In this document: in pieces, positions 36,500 through 44,486 of the stretch
How positions within the stretch are numbered: the first letter of the stretch is position 1
How the letters are laid out: each line of letters opens with the position of its first letter
Assembly: GCF_002155425.1 (NCBI RefSeq)
Contig: NZ_MUYG01000011.1
Coordinates: forward strand, 744,001 to 808,000
Direction of reading: 5' to 3'
DNA length: 64,000 nucleotides
Origin: Erythrobacter donghaensis
GTDB lineage: Bacteria; Pseudomonadota; Alphaproteobacteria; Sphingomonadales; Sphingomonadaceae
The notes under the pieces: model-generated
Seen by the model: the letters and a program-made list of their open reading frames with translations, nothing else
Database searches by the model: none
What the model was told of the DNA's origin: nothing
Program-made: the position numbers and the translations under genes

Positions 36500-36556
36500 T
36501 TACCGAGTATGCTCCGTAGGGATCTTCACCGACCTCGCTACTGAACCATGAGACAT
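36500..36556 (-). CDS. 18-residue ORF with extended Shine-Dalgarno
   Basis: ATG 36556 opens an 18-codon frame encoding MSHGSVARSVKIPTEHTR, ending at TAA 36500. Immediately before it is AAAGGAGGTGATCC (36558-36571), a 14-base match to the complement of the 16S rRNA 3' end, with AGGAGG 7 bp from the ATG. A strong intrinsic terminator follows about 55 bp after the stop. The peptide has only two valines and one isoleucine, so it is a poor classical attenuator leader for ilvE. It may be a leader peptide, an independent tiny protein, or part of a small RNA. The function is unknown to me. Confidence 0.5.
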   Translation of the reverse strand: MSHGSVARSVKIPTEHTR

Positions 36557-36951
36557 CGGATCACCTCCTTTCGCGCTTGTGAGCCAGACCCGCCGCATCA
36601 CCGAGGGCCGAGAGCCGCGTTCGCCGCTGGCCTCGGGATACAATGTGATTCATCGCGAGCGCTTCCACAAGACTTGTATAAATCTTTTCCCGCGTCATAC
36701 TCGTTTGTCGCCGCGTAACACTGCAGGCAGCCGCGCCCGGGGGAGACCTCGGGCGTTTCGCGTTTCACAGGCGGCTTGTGGACAGGCTGGGGGCAAGCCT
36801 GTGGATATTAATGTATGGAATCGGTGGTCACTTCGTCATTGCGAGGAGCCTCGAAGAGGCGAGGCGGCAATCCATGAACTGCCGGTGTGCATGAATGCTA
36901 ACGCCGGCCATGGATTGCTTCGTCGCCCTTGGCTCCTCGCAATGAGGAGGA
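36557..36951. other. Intergenic region with promoter-like AT-rich stretch and repeats
   Basis: Apart from the extended ribosome binding site of the tiny ORF, this 395-bp gap contains an AT-richer stretch at about 36640-36715 that probably holds the minus-strand promoter, a dyad CAGGCT/AGCCTG at 36783-36801, and the CATTGCGAGG repeat at 36834-36945. No ORF is supported. Confidence 0.5.
36834..36945. repeat. REP/BIME-like inverted repeat (CATTGCGAGG family)
   Basis: TCATTGCGAGGAGCC at the left is mirrored by GGCTCCTCGCAATGA at the right end, with inner arms GGCAATCCATG and CCATGGATTGC. The whole 112 bp could fold into one long imperfect hairpin. CATTGCGAGG-type elements are dispersed in many bacterial genomes. 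It ends 6 bp before the stop of the 188-aa lipoprotein gene. Confidence 0.7.
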
Positions 36952-37518
36952 CTAACCCCTGCAATCCTCTATCACCCGGCTGACCTCGGCATAGCTGGGG
37001 AGGTAGAGCGTCGGCTGACCATCGACCTCCACCGCAAATCGCCCTTTCGACAGCGCCATTGCATCGAGCAGCGGGTCATTGGGGGCGAGCCGCAGGACGA
37101 CGCCGGAAAACTGCTCGCCCGCCGGTTCGGCAAGACCTGCGCGGCTGGCGGTCTCGGTCAGGATTCGTATCGGCGACGGACGGTCGCCTGCGCCAAGGCG
37201 TAGCAGAGTGACTTGGCGGGCCTGTGCATTGCACGAGACAGAGAAGCCGCTGGCCGGCCCCGAAGGGCCGCGGAAAATCGCCTGCGAGCCGAACGGAAAG
37301 GCGGCGAACTCCCAGTTGCCGGCCGTGGCAGGCACGTCCATCCAGTTGGTCGTTACGGGCGGCTGCACCACCGTCGGCGGCGCGGGGGCGGGCCTTGGTG
37401 CTGGGCGGCTCGCGACAGGCTGGGTGGGCGCGGGCGGCGGGGCGCTCGCGGGGACACAGGCGACAAGGCCAAGGGTCAGGGCAAGGATGGCGGCGGCAGT
37501 TTGGGTGATCGCTTTCAT
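36952..37518 (-). CDS. Putative lipoprotein of unknown function
   Basis: Protein of 188 aa with a lipoprotein signal ending LGLVAC (cysteine 21). A proline/alanine-rich linker of about 35 residues follows, then a compact domain (NWMDVPATAGNWEF to VIEDCRG) with two cysteines. ATG 37518 starts a standard signal (MKAITQTAAAILALTLG). I do not recognise the domain. The gene diverges from tlyA with only 35 bp between the starts. Confidence 0.75.
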   Translation of the reverse strand: MKAITQTAAAILALTLGLVACVPASAPPPAPTQPVASRPAPRPAPAPPTVVQPPVTTNWMDVPATAGNWEFAAFPFGSQAIFRGPSGPASGFSVSCNAQARQVTLLRLGAGDRPSPIRILTETASRAGLAEPAGEQFSGVVLRLAPNDPLLDAMALSKGRFAVEVDGQPTLYLPSYAEVSRVIEDCRG

Positions 37519-37553
37519 CCTGTCACTCTGCGCGCTAGAGGCGGCAATTGTCC

Positions 37554-38318
37554 ATGCCTGACCATCCGCCTCCCACACCCAAGCCGCAAAAGCGCCGCGT
37601 CGATCAATTGCTGGTCGAGCGCGGGCTCGCCGAAAGCCGGGCGCGGGCACAGGCGCTGGTGATGGCGGGGCTGGTGTTTATCGGTGACAACAAGGTCGAC
37701 AAGCCCGGTCAACAAGTGGCCGATGACACGGCATTGACCGTGCGCGGGCGCGATCATCCCTGGGTGAGCCGGGGCGGGATCAAGCTGGCGCATGCCCTGA
37801 CACATTTCGGGCTCGATCCGGGGGGGGCGGTGGCGATGGATATCGGCTCCTCGACCGGCGGCTTCACCGATGTGCTGCTGACGCACGGCGCGGAACACGT
37901 CTTCTGCGTCGACAGCGGCACCAATCAGCTGGCGTGGAAACTCCGCGAAGACCCGCGTGTGACCGTGCTCGAACAGCTCTCCGCCCGGCTGCTCAAACCC
38001 GAGCACATCGACCGCCCGTGCAACTGGGTGGTGTGCGACGCCAGCTTCATCAGCCTGTCGAAAGTGCTTGAGGTCCCGCTGCAACTCGCTGCGCCGGAAT
38101 GCCGCCTCGTCGCGCTCATCAAGCCGCAGTTCGAAGTGGGGCGCGAGGAAGTGGGCAAGGGCGGGGTGGTGCGCGATTCCACGCTGCACGCGCGGGTCTG
38201 CGACGAAGTGCGCGGCTGGATCGAGGGGCTGGGCTGGCAGGTCGACGGGATCGTCGAAAGCCCGATCACCGGACCGCAGGGCAATGTCGAATTCCTGATC
38301 GCCGCCCGGCGCGGCTGA
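37554..38318 (+). CDS. tlyA: TlyA family rRNA (cytidine-2'-O)-methyltransferase
   Basis: Methyltransferase of 254 aa. An N-terminal S4 RNA-binding domain (RVDQLLVERGLAESRARAQALVMAGLV) is followed by an FtsJ-like SAM-binding domain (AMDIGSSTGGFTDVLLTHGA and DASFISLSKVL). TlyA methylates 16S and/or 23S rRNA; older annotations call it hemolysin. ATG 37554 is preferred to the in-frame TTG 6 bp earlier. Confidence 0.92.
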   Translation: MPDHPPPTPKPQKRRVDQLLVERGLAESRARAQALVMAGLVFIGDNKVDKPGQQVADDTALTVRGRDHPWVSRGGIKLAHALTHFGLDPGGAVAMDIGSSTGGFTDVLLTHGAEHVFCVDSGTNQLAWKLREDPRVTVLEQLSARLLKPEHIDRPCNWVVCDASFISLSKVLEVPLQLAAPECRLVALIKPQFEVGREEVGKGGVVRDSTLHARVCDEVRGWIEGLGWQVDGIVESPITGPQGNVEFLIAARRG

Positions 38319-38344
38319 GCACGCCTCGCGCGCCCGGAACGACC

Positions 38345-38388
38345 CCAAAAAGAAAAACCGGCGGCAACCCGAAGGTCGCCACCGGCTC
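38345..38388 (-). terminator. Intrinsic terminator with UUCG loop
   Basis: Read on the minus strand, CCGGTGGCGACC pairs with GGTTGCCGCCGG around a TTCG tetraloop (12 bp with two G-U pairs), followed by TTTTTCTTTTT. It ends the small lipoprotein gene transcript and sits after the convergent tlyA. Confidence 0.85.
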
Positions 38389-38438
38389 TTCAAATCCGTG
38401 CTTCCGGCGCAAGGCCGGAACCGGCAATCCGCGAAGGA

Positions 38439-38651
38439 TTATTCGGCAGCCGGGGTTTCGGCAGCCATGGCGTCTTCAGCGGCCGGGGTTTCGGCAGCCA
38501 TCGGGGTTTCGCCAGCCATCGGGGTTTCTTCAACCATCGGGGTTTCGGCGGTCATGGCGTCGGCTTCGGTGTTGGCTTCTTCAGCCGGCTTCGAGCAAGC
38601 GGCGGCGGTCAGGGCGAGGCCGGCGACGGCGACGAGAGCGATCTTCTTCAT
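38439..38651 (-). CDS. Small repetitive lipoprotein
   Basis: Protein of 70 aa: a lipoprotein signal (KKIALVAVAGLALTAAAC, cysteine 19) followed by an acidic, alanine/threonine/proline-rich tail made of six-residue ETPMxx units. Methionine, glutamate and proline dominate and no folded domain is expected. ATG 38651 gives a clean signal; the longer frame does not. A strong terminator follows. Small entericidin-like or low-complexity lipoproteins look like this; no function is assigned. Confidence 0.75.
   Translation of the reverse strand: MKKIALVAVAGLALTAAACSKPAEEANTEADAMTAETPMVEETPMAGETPMAAETPAAEDAMAAETPAAE
38451..38556. repeat. Tandem 18-bp coding repeats
   Basis: GGGGTTTCGGCAGCCATC-like 18-bp units recur about five times, one interrupted by a 15-bp spacer, encoding ETPMxx units of the small lipoprotein. 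Units differ at a few positions. Such arrays can change copy number by slippage. Confidence 0.7.
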
Positions 38652-38983
38652 AATCAATTCCCCTATGAGCCCGAGAGGGCCGATAATGAGCAAAAGCGCG
38701 TTATTTTGAGCTCCCACCGCCAACGCGCTTTCGAATCACGGCAGGAATGTGGCAGCCTCTAGCAGAGGTTTTTGCCAACCCCAAAGCGTTTCGTGACTGT
38801 CTGCCCCATTTTTACCACATTTTTGTCCGCGCCCCCGGGGAGCGACCTTTGACGTGCCTCAATTCGGGGCAGGCCCTGAGCCATTTCTCACCAGCCGGAC
38901 GGCGCGCACTGGCCTCAGGTTGCCATCCGCCGCACGGCTCTGGTAACCCCGGATTTCGCGCAAAGCAGCGTCGGAGTCGCACA
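38652..38983. other. 332-bp intergenic region
   Basis: Divergent gap between the small lipoprotein gene and tspO. It must contain both promoters. The AT-richer part is 38680-38830. I see no confident hexamer pair, repeat or extra gene. Confidence 0.45.
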
Positions 38984-39532
38984 ATGAACGTCCTTGCCTC
39001 GCCTGCCCAACTGCGTGCGAGCTTTATTCGCTGGGCCCTGTTCATGGTGCCGCTGGTGCTGCTGATCGGCTTTTCCGCCGGGCAGTTGGGCGGGCCGAAC
39101 ACGCCGTGGTTCGCCGGACTGGTGAAGCCCGCAATCTACCCGCCCGCCATCGCCTTTCCGATTGTCTGGACGACTCTGTTCATCCTGATCGGGCTCGCGC
39201 TCGCGCTGGTCGCCAGTGCCTGGGGCGCGCAGGGGCGCATCGTGGCGCTGGTGGCGTTCGCGATCCATTTCATCGTCACGCAGGGCTGGACGCTGGTGTT
39301 CTTCGGCTTGCAGGACATGACCGGCGGGCTGATGGTGCTGGGCTTCGGCGTCGCCAGCCTGCTGGTCGCGCTGGCGCTGATCTGGCGGGTGCGGCGCGCG
39401 GCGGTGTGGCTGTTGCTGCCATATCTGGCGTGGCTGTGCTTTGCGAGCGCGCTCAACTACGCGTTTATCGTGGCCAACCCCGACGGCGGCGCGCGCGGCA
39501 GCGACGGGGCGGAAATCTCGGTGCCCTTGTAA
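38984..39532 (+). CDS. tspO: TspO/MBR family protein
   Basis: Tryptophan-rich sensory protein/translocator homologue of 182 aa with five membrane spans. The family segment GLVKPAIYPPAIAFPIVWTTLF is present, as is ALNYAFIVANPDG near the C-terminus, where NxxF/W residues are typical. TspO binds tetrapyrroles and affects photosynthesis or stress genes in alphaproteobacteria. ATG 38984 begins just before the first span; the long upstream frame is unsupported. Confidence 0.85.
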   Translation: MNVLASPAQLRASFIRWALFMVPLVLLIGFSAGQLGGPNTPWFAGLVKPAIYPPAIAFPIVWTTLFILIGLALALVASAWGAQGRIVALVAFAIHFIVTQGWTLVFFGLQDMTGGLMVLGFGVASLLVALALIWRVRRAAVWLLLPYLAWLCFASALNYAFIVANPDGGARGSDGAEISVPL

Positions 39533-39550
39533 GCCGGTTGCAGTCGCCAG

Positions 39551-39670
39551 TGAAACGGGCGTCGCCAGACGCCCGCAAGGCCGACGGGCCGCCCGCAGCG
39601 ACGCGGCCTTTAGGCCGTATGAGCGAGGAGGATGCTTGCACTTCAGGGCAAGCATCCCCAAAAAGAAAAT
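39551..39670. repeat. Four-stem hairpin element, copy 2
   Basis: Stems at 39557-39574 (A), 39579-39590 (B), 39604-39617 (C) and 39630-39657 (D), followed by an A-rich tail that runs directly into the ubiK start codon. CAAG follows stem A and GAGCGAGGA precedes stem D, as in the other copies. Stem sequences differ from copies 1 and 3 but remain paired. It fills the whole gap between tspO and ubiK. Confidence 0.7.
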
Positions 39671-39919
39671 ATGCAGAGCCAGAACCCGATCATCGCCGAC
39701 CTTGTCAAACTCGCCAACAGCGCTGCCGGCACTATGGCCGGCATGAGCCGCGAAGCCCGCGACAGCGCGCGCGAACGGCTGCGCGAGGCCTTTGGCGGGA
39801 TCGACTTCGTCTCCCGTGAGGAGTTCGAAACGGTCAAGGCCATGGCCCAGAAGGCCCGCGAACAGGCCGACGCGCTCGAAGCGCGGCTGGCGGCGCTGGA
39901 AGCCAAGTCGAAGAAATAG
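39671..39919 (+). CDS. ubiK: UbiK family ubiquinone biosynthesis accessory factor
   Basis: Small protein of 82 aa of the UbiK/BMFP family: SREARDSARERLREAF followed by FVSREEFETVKAMAQKAREQADALEARLAALE, a predicted coiled coil. UbiK helps the ubiquinone synthesis complex and binds membranes. ATG 39671 comes straight after the hairpin element, with no Shine-Dalgarno, so its translation may depend on the element's structure. Confidence 0.85.
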   Translation: MQSQNPIIADLVKLANSAAGTMAGMSREARDSARERLREAFGGIDFVSREEFETVKAMAQKAREQADALEARLAALEAKSKK

Positions 39920-39926
39920 GCGGTCC

Positions 39927-39954
39927 CGTCACCCCTGCGCAGGCAGGGGCCTAT
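39927..39954 (+). repeat. Left 28-bp inverted repeat of GIY-YIG unit
   Basis: Contains the hairpin core CCCCTGCGCAGGCAGGGG (39932-39949). It is the mirror image of 40303-40330 with one mismatch in 28 bp. The unit starts 8 bp after the ubiK stop. Confidence 0.85.
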
Positions 39955-39995
39955 CCAAGCTGGCTCGCAAGCGCAAATGCCTCTAATGCGCGGCA

Positions 39996-40283
39996 ATGGG
40001 TGCGTGGGTCTACATCATGTCGAACGGTGCGCACGGCACGCTATACATCGGCGTTACGTCAGACCTTGCCGCGCGGGTCTGTGCTCATCGCGAGGGTCGC
40101 GGGTCAGCCTTTTGCCGCAAATATGATCTGGTCAGGCTCGTCTATGCCGAGCATCATGACACGATCATTGATGCCATCGCCCGCGAAAAGGCGATGAAGA
40201 AATGGAAGCGCCAGTGGAAGCTGCGGCTGATCCGGCAGCAGAACCCCGACTGGCTCGATCTGTTCGAGACAATCAATGCCTGA
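39996..40283 (+). CDS. GIY-YIG nuclease family protein
   Basis: Single-domain GIY-YIG endonuclease of 95 aa. The motif appears as VYIM...LYIGVTSDLAARVCAHREG with the catalytic tyrosine and arginine. EHHDTIIDAIAREKAMKKWKRQWKLRLI carries the catalytic glutamate (AREKAMKKWKR) typical of the UPF0213/YhbQ-like group. Such small proteins are often mislabelled as excinuclease UvrC. The gene is bracketed by 28-bp inverted repeats about 42 bp and 20 bp from its ends. No partner gene is present. Confidence 0.9.
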   Translation: MGAWVYIMSNGAHGTLYIGVTSDLAARVCAHREGRGSAFCRKYDLVRLVYAEHHDTIIDAIAREKAMKKWKRQWKLRLIRQQNPDWLDLFETINA

Positions 40284-40302
40284 CAAGCAGATGCACGGTC
40301 GT

Positions 40303-40330
40303 ATGGGCCCCTGCCTGCGCAGGGGTGACG
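40303..40330 (-). repeat. Right 28-bp inverted repeat of GIY-YIG unit
   Basis: Reverse complement of 39927-39954 with one mismatch; core CCCCTGCCTGCGCAGGGG at 40308-40325. It ends 10 bp before the recO start. Confidence 0.85.
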
Positions 40331-40340
40331 AAGCAGGATC

Positions 40341-40940
40341 ATGACCGCGCGTGCCTCCGCCATTCTGCTCGGCTCGCGGCCTCAGGGCGAGACCGGGGCG
40401 ATGGCGCGCTTGCTGACGACCGAGAACGGGCTGGTCGCGGCCTATGTCGCGGGCGGGCGCGGGCGGCAGATGCGCGCGGTGATGGTGCCCGGCAACCGCG
40501 TCGCCGCCGAGTTTACCACGCGTCCCGGAACGCAGCTGCCCTTCGCCCGGCTGGAGCTGGAACAATCGCGCGCCGCCTTGATGACCGAGCCGCTGCCTGC
40601 CGCAGCGATCCAGTGGGCCTGCGCGCTCACCGCCGCCGTCCTCCCCGAACGACAGGCCTATCCGGCCCTGCCCGAAGCGCTCGACGCGCTGCTTGAGGCG
40701 ATTGCCATCGCCCCCTCCGCGCGCGGCTGGGTGAGTGGGCTGGCGGCCTATGAGGCACTGCTGCTGTCCGAACTCGGCTATGGCGGGCAGGCCCCGCCAC
40801 CGGCCGCCGATTGGGCCGCGCAGCTGGCGATGCTGGGGATACTCGAAGGCCAGTTGGCGACCTACTTGCTTGCAGGCGACCGCCGCGATGTTATGGGCGC
40901 ACGCAAGCTGCTGACTGAGCGGCTCGCGCGCATAGGCTGA
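40341..40940 (+). CDS. recO: DNA repair protein RecO, short form
   Basis: Recombination mediator of 199 aa that helps RecR load RecA. The N-terminal OB-fold start ([32 protein letters not shown]) is clear and the helical C-terminal domain follows. Typical RecO has about 230-250 residues with a zinc-binding CxxC group; here there is only one cysteine (WACAL) and no CxxC, so the zinc module is absent, as far as I can see. Confidence 0.88.
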   Translation: MTARASAILLGSRPQGETGAMARLLTTENGLVAAYVAGGRGRQMRAVMVPGNRVAAEFTTRPGTQLPFARLELEQSRAALMTEPLPAAAIQWACALTAAVLPERQAYPALPEALDALLEAIAIAPSARGWVSGLAAYEALLLSELGYGGQAPPPAADWAAQLAMLGILEGQLATYLLAGDRRDVMGARKLLTERLARIG

Positions 40941-40953
40941 AAGAGCACCCGAG

Positions 40954-42012
40954 ATGAAGATTGCAGTCCTGCCCGGCGACGGGATCGGTCCCGAGGTCAC
41001 TGCCGAGGCGGTCGCCGTGCTCGAAAGCCTCGCCCTGCCGGGGCTGGTGCTGTTCAGCGGTGATGTCGGCGGGGCGGCCTATCATCGCCACGGGCATCCG
41101 CTGCCGGAAGAAACGCTGGCGATGGCGCGCGAGGCCGATGCTGTGCTGTTCGGCGCGGTGGGCGATCCTTCTTGCGACACGCTGGAGCGGCACCTGCGCC
41201 CAGAACAGGCGATCCTTGGCCTGCGCAAGCATCTCGGCCTGTTCGCCAATCTGCGCCCGGCGCGGGTGTTCGCGGGGCTGGAGCATCTCTCGCCGCTTCG
41301 CGCCGGTATTGCGGGCGGGCTCGACATGCTGATCGTGCGCGAGCTTACGGGCGATGTCTATTTCGGCGCGAAGGGCCAGCGCACCACCGACAGCGGCGAG
41401 CGCGAAGGGTGGGACGCCATGTCCTACGCCGAGAGCGAAGTGCGCCGCATCGCCCATGTCGCCTTCCGCGCGGCGCAGTCGGCGGGCCTGCCGCTCACCA
41501 GCGTCGACAAGGCCAATGTGCTCGAAACCAGCCAGCTGTGGCGCGACGTGGTGGTGGAGGTATCCGCCGAATACCCCGAGGTCGCGCTCGATCACATGTA
41601 TGTCGACAACGCCGCGATGCAGGTGGTGAGCCATCCCGACCGCTTCGGCGTGGTGCTGACGGGCAACCTGTTCGGTGACATTCTGAGCGATCTGGCGAGC
41701 GCCGCCGTGGGTTCGATCGGCCTGCTGCCTTCTTCCTCGCTGGGCGAGCGGCAGACCGCATACGGCACCTTCGGCCTTTACGAGCCGATCCACGGCTCTG
41801 CGCCCGACATCGCCGGGCAGGGCAAGGCCAACCCGATGGCGACGATCCTGTCGGCGGCGATGATGCTGCGCCATTCCTTCGGGATGGAGGCCGAGGCCGC
41901 GCGCGTCGAGGCGGCGGTGGCGCGCGCGCTGGCTGACGGCATCCTCGGCGGCGATCTGGGCGGCGCGCATGGCACGGCGGCGATCGGCGCAGCGGTGCGG
42001 GAGCGGCTGTGA
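40954..42012 (+). CDS. leuB: 3-isopropylmalate dehydrogenase
   Basis: NAD-dependent enzyme of 352 aa in leucine synthesis. Motifs: GDGIGPEV at the start, [35 protein letters not shown] as [13 protein letters not shown], and the metal-binding [13 protein letters not shown] with [12 protein letters not shown]. It follows recO by 13 bp. This intact copy is the yardstick used to judge the degenerate gene at 13833-15002. Confidence 0.93.
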   Translation: MKIAVLPGDGIGPEVTAEAVAVLESLALPGLVLFSGDVGGAAYHRHGHPLPEETLAMAREADAVLFGAVGDPSCDTLERHLRPEQAILGLRKHLGLFANLRPARVFAGLEHLSPLRAGIAGGLDMLIVRELTGDVYFGAKGQRTTDSGEREGWDAMSYAESEVRRIAHVAFRAAQSAGLPLTSVDKANVLETSQLWRDVVVEVSAEYPEVALDHMYVDNAAMQVVSHPDRFGVVLTGNLFGDILSDLASAAVGSIGLLPSSSLGERQTAYGTFGLYEPIHGSAPDIAGQGKANPMATILSAAMMLRHSFGMEAEAARVEAAVARALADGILGGDLGGAHGTAAIGAAVRERL

Positions 42013-43103
42013 CACTGCAACTCGCCATCATTCTCCCCACGCTCAACGAGCGCGGCAATCTCGCCCCGCTGGTGGAGCGAATCGACCGCGCGATCCGTGA
42101 TGCGGCGGCGTGGGAGGTCATCATCGTCGACGACGACAGCCGCGACGGCACGGCGGACGAAGCCCGCGCGCTGGCGCTCACCGACCCGCGCGTGCGGGTG
42201 ATCCAGCGGATCGGGCGGCGGGGCCTCGCGAGCGCCGCAATCGAGGGCTTCTGCGCCACCGCTGCGCCCTTCGTCGCGGTGATGGACGCCGACCACCAGC
42301 ACGACCCGGCGCTGCTCCCCGGCATGCTCGCCGCGCTCACTTCGGGCGAGGCCGAGATCTGCGTCGCCAGCCGCTTTGCCGAGGGCGCCAGCACCGCCGA
42401 ATGGGCCATGCCCGAGCGCGAGAAGCTATCCACCTACGCCAACGCCATCGCCCGCAAGATCACTGGGGTGGAGCTGTCCGATCCGATGAGCGGCTATTTC
42501 ATGCTTCCTGCCGCCACCGCCCGCACGCTGGTTCCGCGCCTGTCGGGGATCGGGTTCAAGATTCTGCTCGACCTGCTCGCCACCGCTGACGCGCCGATGA
42601 AGGTCAAGGAATTCCCCCTCAATTTCGCCGCCCGCCGCGAAGGAGAAAGCAAGCTGGACCGCGCCATTCTGTTCGATTTCCTCGCCGGGCTCTACGACAA
42701 GACGCTGGGCAAGGTGATCCCGACCCGTTTCGCCCTGTTCGGCACCGTCGGCGCGCTGGGCGTGGTGGTGCACTTCGCCGTGCTGACCGCGCTGCTGTTC
42801 GCCTTCGGGGAGCGCTTCACCATCGCCCAGACCGCTGCGGTGCTGGTGGCGATGAGCTTCAACTTCTGGCTTAACAACTGGCTGACCTATCGTGACAAGC
42901 GGCTGGTGGGCGCGCTCGCGCTGCTGCGCGGCTGGCTGGGCTTCATCGCCACCTGCGCGATCGGCGCCTTCGCCAACGTCGCGATCGCCACCTTTATGGA
43001 AGGCCGCGGCATCCACTGGGCCATCGCCGCGCTGGCGGGGATCGTGGTGGGGTCAGTCTGGAACTACGCCCTCTCCAGCCGCTTTGTGTGGGGAAGGTTC
43101 TAG
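42009..43103 (+). CDS. Polyprenol-phosphate mannosyltransferase-like GT2 fused to GtrA domain
   Basis: Membrane glycosyltransferase of 364 aa. Residues 1-230 are a GT2 dolichol-phosphate-mannose-synthase-like domain ([50 protein letters not shown]). Residues about 240-360 form a four-span GtrA-like domain ([17 protein letters not shown] to [11 protein letters not shown]). It probably makes a polyprenyl-phosphate sugar donor. GTG 42009 overlaps the leuB stop. The convergent neighbour is a GT39-type transferase that could use such a donor. Confidence 0.9.
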   Translation: MTLQLAIILPTLNERGNLAPLVERIDRAIRDAAAWEVIIVDDDSRDGTADEARALALTDPRVRVIQRIGRRGLASAAIEGFCATAAPFVAVMDADHQHDPALLPGMLAALTSGEAEICVASRFAEGASTAEWAMPEREKLSTYANAIARKITGVELSDPMSGYFMLPAATARTLVPRLSGIGFKILLDLLATADAPMKVKEFPLNFAARREGESKLDRAILFDFLAGLYDKTLGKVIPTRFALFGTVGALGVVVHFAVLTALLFAFGERFTIAQTAAVLVAMSFNFWLNNWLTYRDKRLVGALALLRGWLGFIATCAIGAFANVAIATFMEGRGIHWAIAALAGIVVGSVWNYALSSRFVWGRF

Positions 43104-43107
43104 AGCC

Positions 43108-44442
43108 TCACCGCCATCCGCGCACCCAGGCCCAGATCTTGTAGCTGTCGCCATCCGCCAAGGGCAGGGCGGCGATGATCGGGAAGAACCCGGCGAAGAC
43201 CAGCACCGAGGCCGCCGGAATGCCCCACGCGAGCCACTTGCCCCGCGGCCAATGGCGCAGGTCGCTGCATGTCAGCGCCAGCGCGGCGAGCAGGAAGAAG
43301 CTCGGCACGAAATAGTGGTAATAGAACTGCACCGGCTTGGGCGCGACGATCCAGAAGCCGAGGCTGACTGCATAGCCGATCACCGCCGCCAGCCGCGCGC
43401 GATCACGCTGCCAAACGCCCCGCACGAGACACCACATCAGCGCGGGCAGGCCCAGCCACATCGTCAGCGGATTGCCGATCAGCAGCACCCCGCGCTGCGC
43501 CCCGTCGATCGGCTCGAACAGATACCACACCCCGCGCGCGTTCAGCACCCATTGCGGCCAGGTGCTCATGTAGCGGTGCGGGGTCATCAGCTGGCTTTGC
43601 AGCTGGAAGATGTAGTGGTGGAACCCGATCAGCCCCTTCTCGGCCAGCGGGGAGGGGTGGAGATAGTCGGCCAGCCAGTAGCCCGGCAGAAAGGTCAGCG
43701 CATAGATCGCGAGCGGCAGAATGCCGAGCCATAGGAACGCCTCGACCAGCGTGATCCCCGGCACCGGCGCGCCGCGGCGGCTCATAAGCAGGCGGCGACG
43801 CCCGGCCAGCGCGCGGGCGATGAAGAAGGTGATCCCCGGCACCACCGCGAGGGGAATCGCGTTCCACTTGGCCCCGAGCGCGCAGCCGATGGCGATACCG
43901 GTCAGCGCCAGCCGCCAGCGGCCCTGTTCGGGCTGGGCGCAGGCGGCGGCGAACTGCCATGCCGCCACGGTGAGCGCTGCCACCATGACGATGTCGAGCA
44001 TCGCGATACGGGTGTGGATGAAGAGGTGAAACCCGGTTCCCAAGAGGACGGCAAAGGCGAGGGTGGCGAAGCGGTCATGGCTCGCATGCCACAAGGCGCG
44101 GGTCGCAGCGAGGAAGGCCAGCACACCGCACAGCCACGGCATGATCCGCCAGCCCAGCGGCGTGTCGCCGAACAGGCCCATGCCCACCGCGATCAGCAGC
44201 TTGGCGAGCAGCGGGTGCTCGCGGTTGAGATAGGCGCCTTGCCCGGTCTGCCACCACGACAGGATTTCGCGCGCGGCCGGGATGTAGTGGACCTCGTCGA
44301 AATAGGGGATCGAGGGGATCGCCAGCCGCCATCCGGTGATGAGGGCGAACACCCCCGTCAGCACCAGACACCACCCCAGCGGATCGCTCGGACGGAGGGG
44401 CGGGGCAGCGGCGGGAGAGGTGGGCGCTTGCGCTTGGGCCAT
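43108..44442 (-). CDS. Phospholipid carrier-dependent glycosyltransferase (PMT/GT39-like)
   Basis: Integral membrane protein of 444 aa with about 10-12 spans. The first lumenal/periplasmic loop has the PMT-type acidic motif YFDEVHYIPAAREILSW and NREHPLLAKLLIA (the DE and EHPPLAK-like signatures). This fits enzymes moving mannose or another sugar from a lipid carrier onto protein or lipid A. Its end is 4 bp from that of the GT2-GtrA gene, which could supply the donor. Confidence 0.85.
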   Translation of the reverse strand: MAQAQAPTSPAAAPPLRPSDPLGWCLVLTGVFALITGWRLAIPSIPYFDEVHYIPAAREILSWWQTGQGAYLNREHPLLAKLLIAVGMGLFGDTPLGWRIMPWLCGVLAFLAATRALWHASHDRFATLAFAVLLGTGFHLFIHTRIAMLDIVMVAALTVAAWQFAAACAQPEQGRWRLALTGIAIGCALGAKWNAIPLAVVPGITFFIARALAGRRRLLMSRRGAPVPGITLVEAFLWLGILPLAIYALTFLPGYWLADYLHPSPLAEKGLIGFHHYIFQLQSQLMTPHRYMSTWPQWVLNARGVWYLFEPIDGAQRGVLLIGNPLTMWLGLPALMWCLVRGVWQRDRARLAAVIGYAVSLGFWIVAPKPVQFYYHYFVPSFFLLAALALTCSDLRHWPRGKWLAWGIPAASVLVFAGFFPIIAALPLADGDSYKIWAWVRGWR

Positions 44443-44486
44443 GTTGCCGCGCGCTTAGGCAGCGGCGCGGGGGAGAGCAAGGTGGA

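Larger units (their letters stand above)
39927..40330. mobile_element. Candidate mobile unit: GIY-YIG gene between inverted repeats
   Basis: A 404-bp segment bounded by 28-bp inverted repeats with a single gene, a GIY-YIG nuclease, inside. It sits cleanly between ubiK and recO. The arrangement copies that of REP-associated transposases, where one nuclease gene is flanked by inverted palindromes that also exist as solo copies elsewhere; related solo pairs occur at 58910-58986 and 59457-59529. Mobility is an inference. Confidence 0.5.

Noticed and set aside
36558-36571. Plus-strand GGATCACCTCCTTT, identical to the 16S rRNA 3' end
   Set aside because: The bases before it do not match 16S rRNA; it is the antisense of an extended Shine-Dalgarno, not an rRNA fragment.
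36783-36808. DnaA-box-like TGTGGATAT and TTGTGGACA, possible origin
   Set aside because: Only two imperfect boxes, no AT-rich array and no dnaA, parAB, repA or hemE gene nearby.
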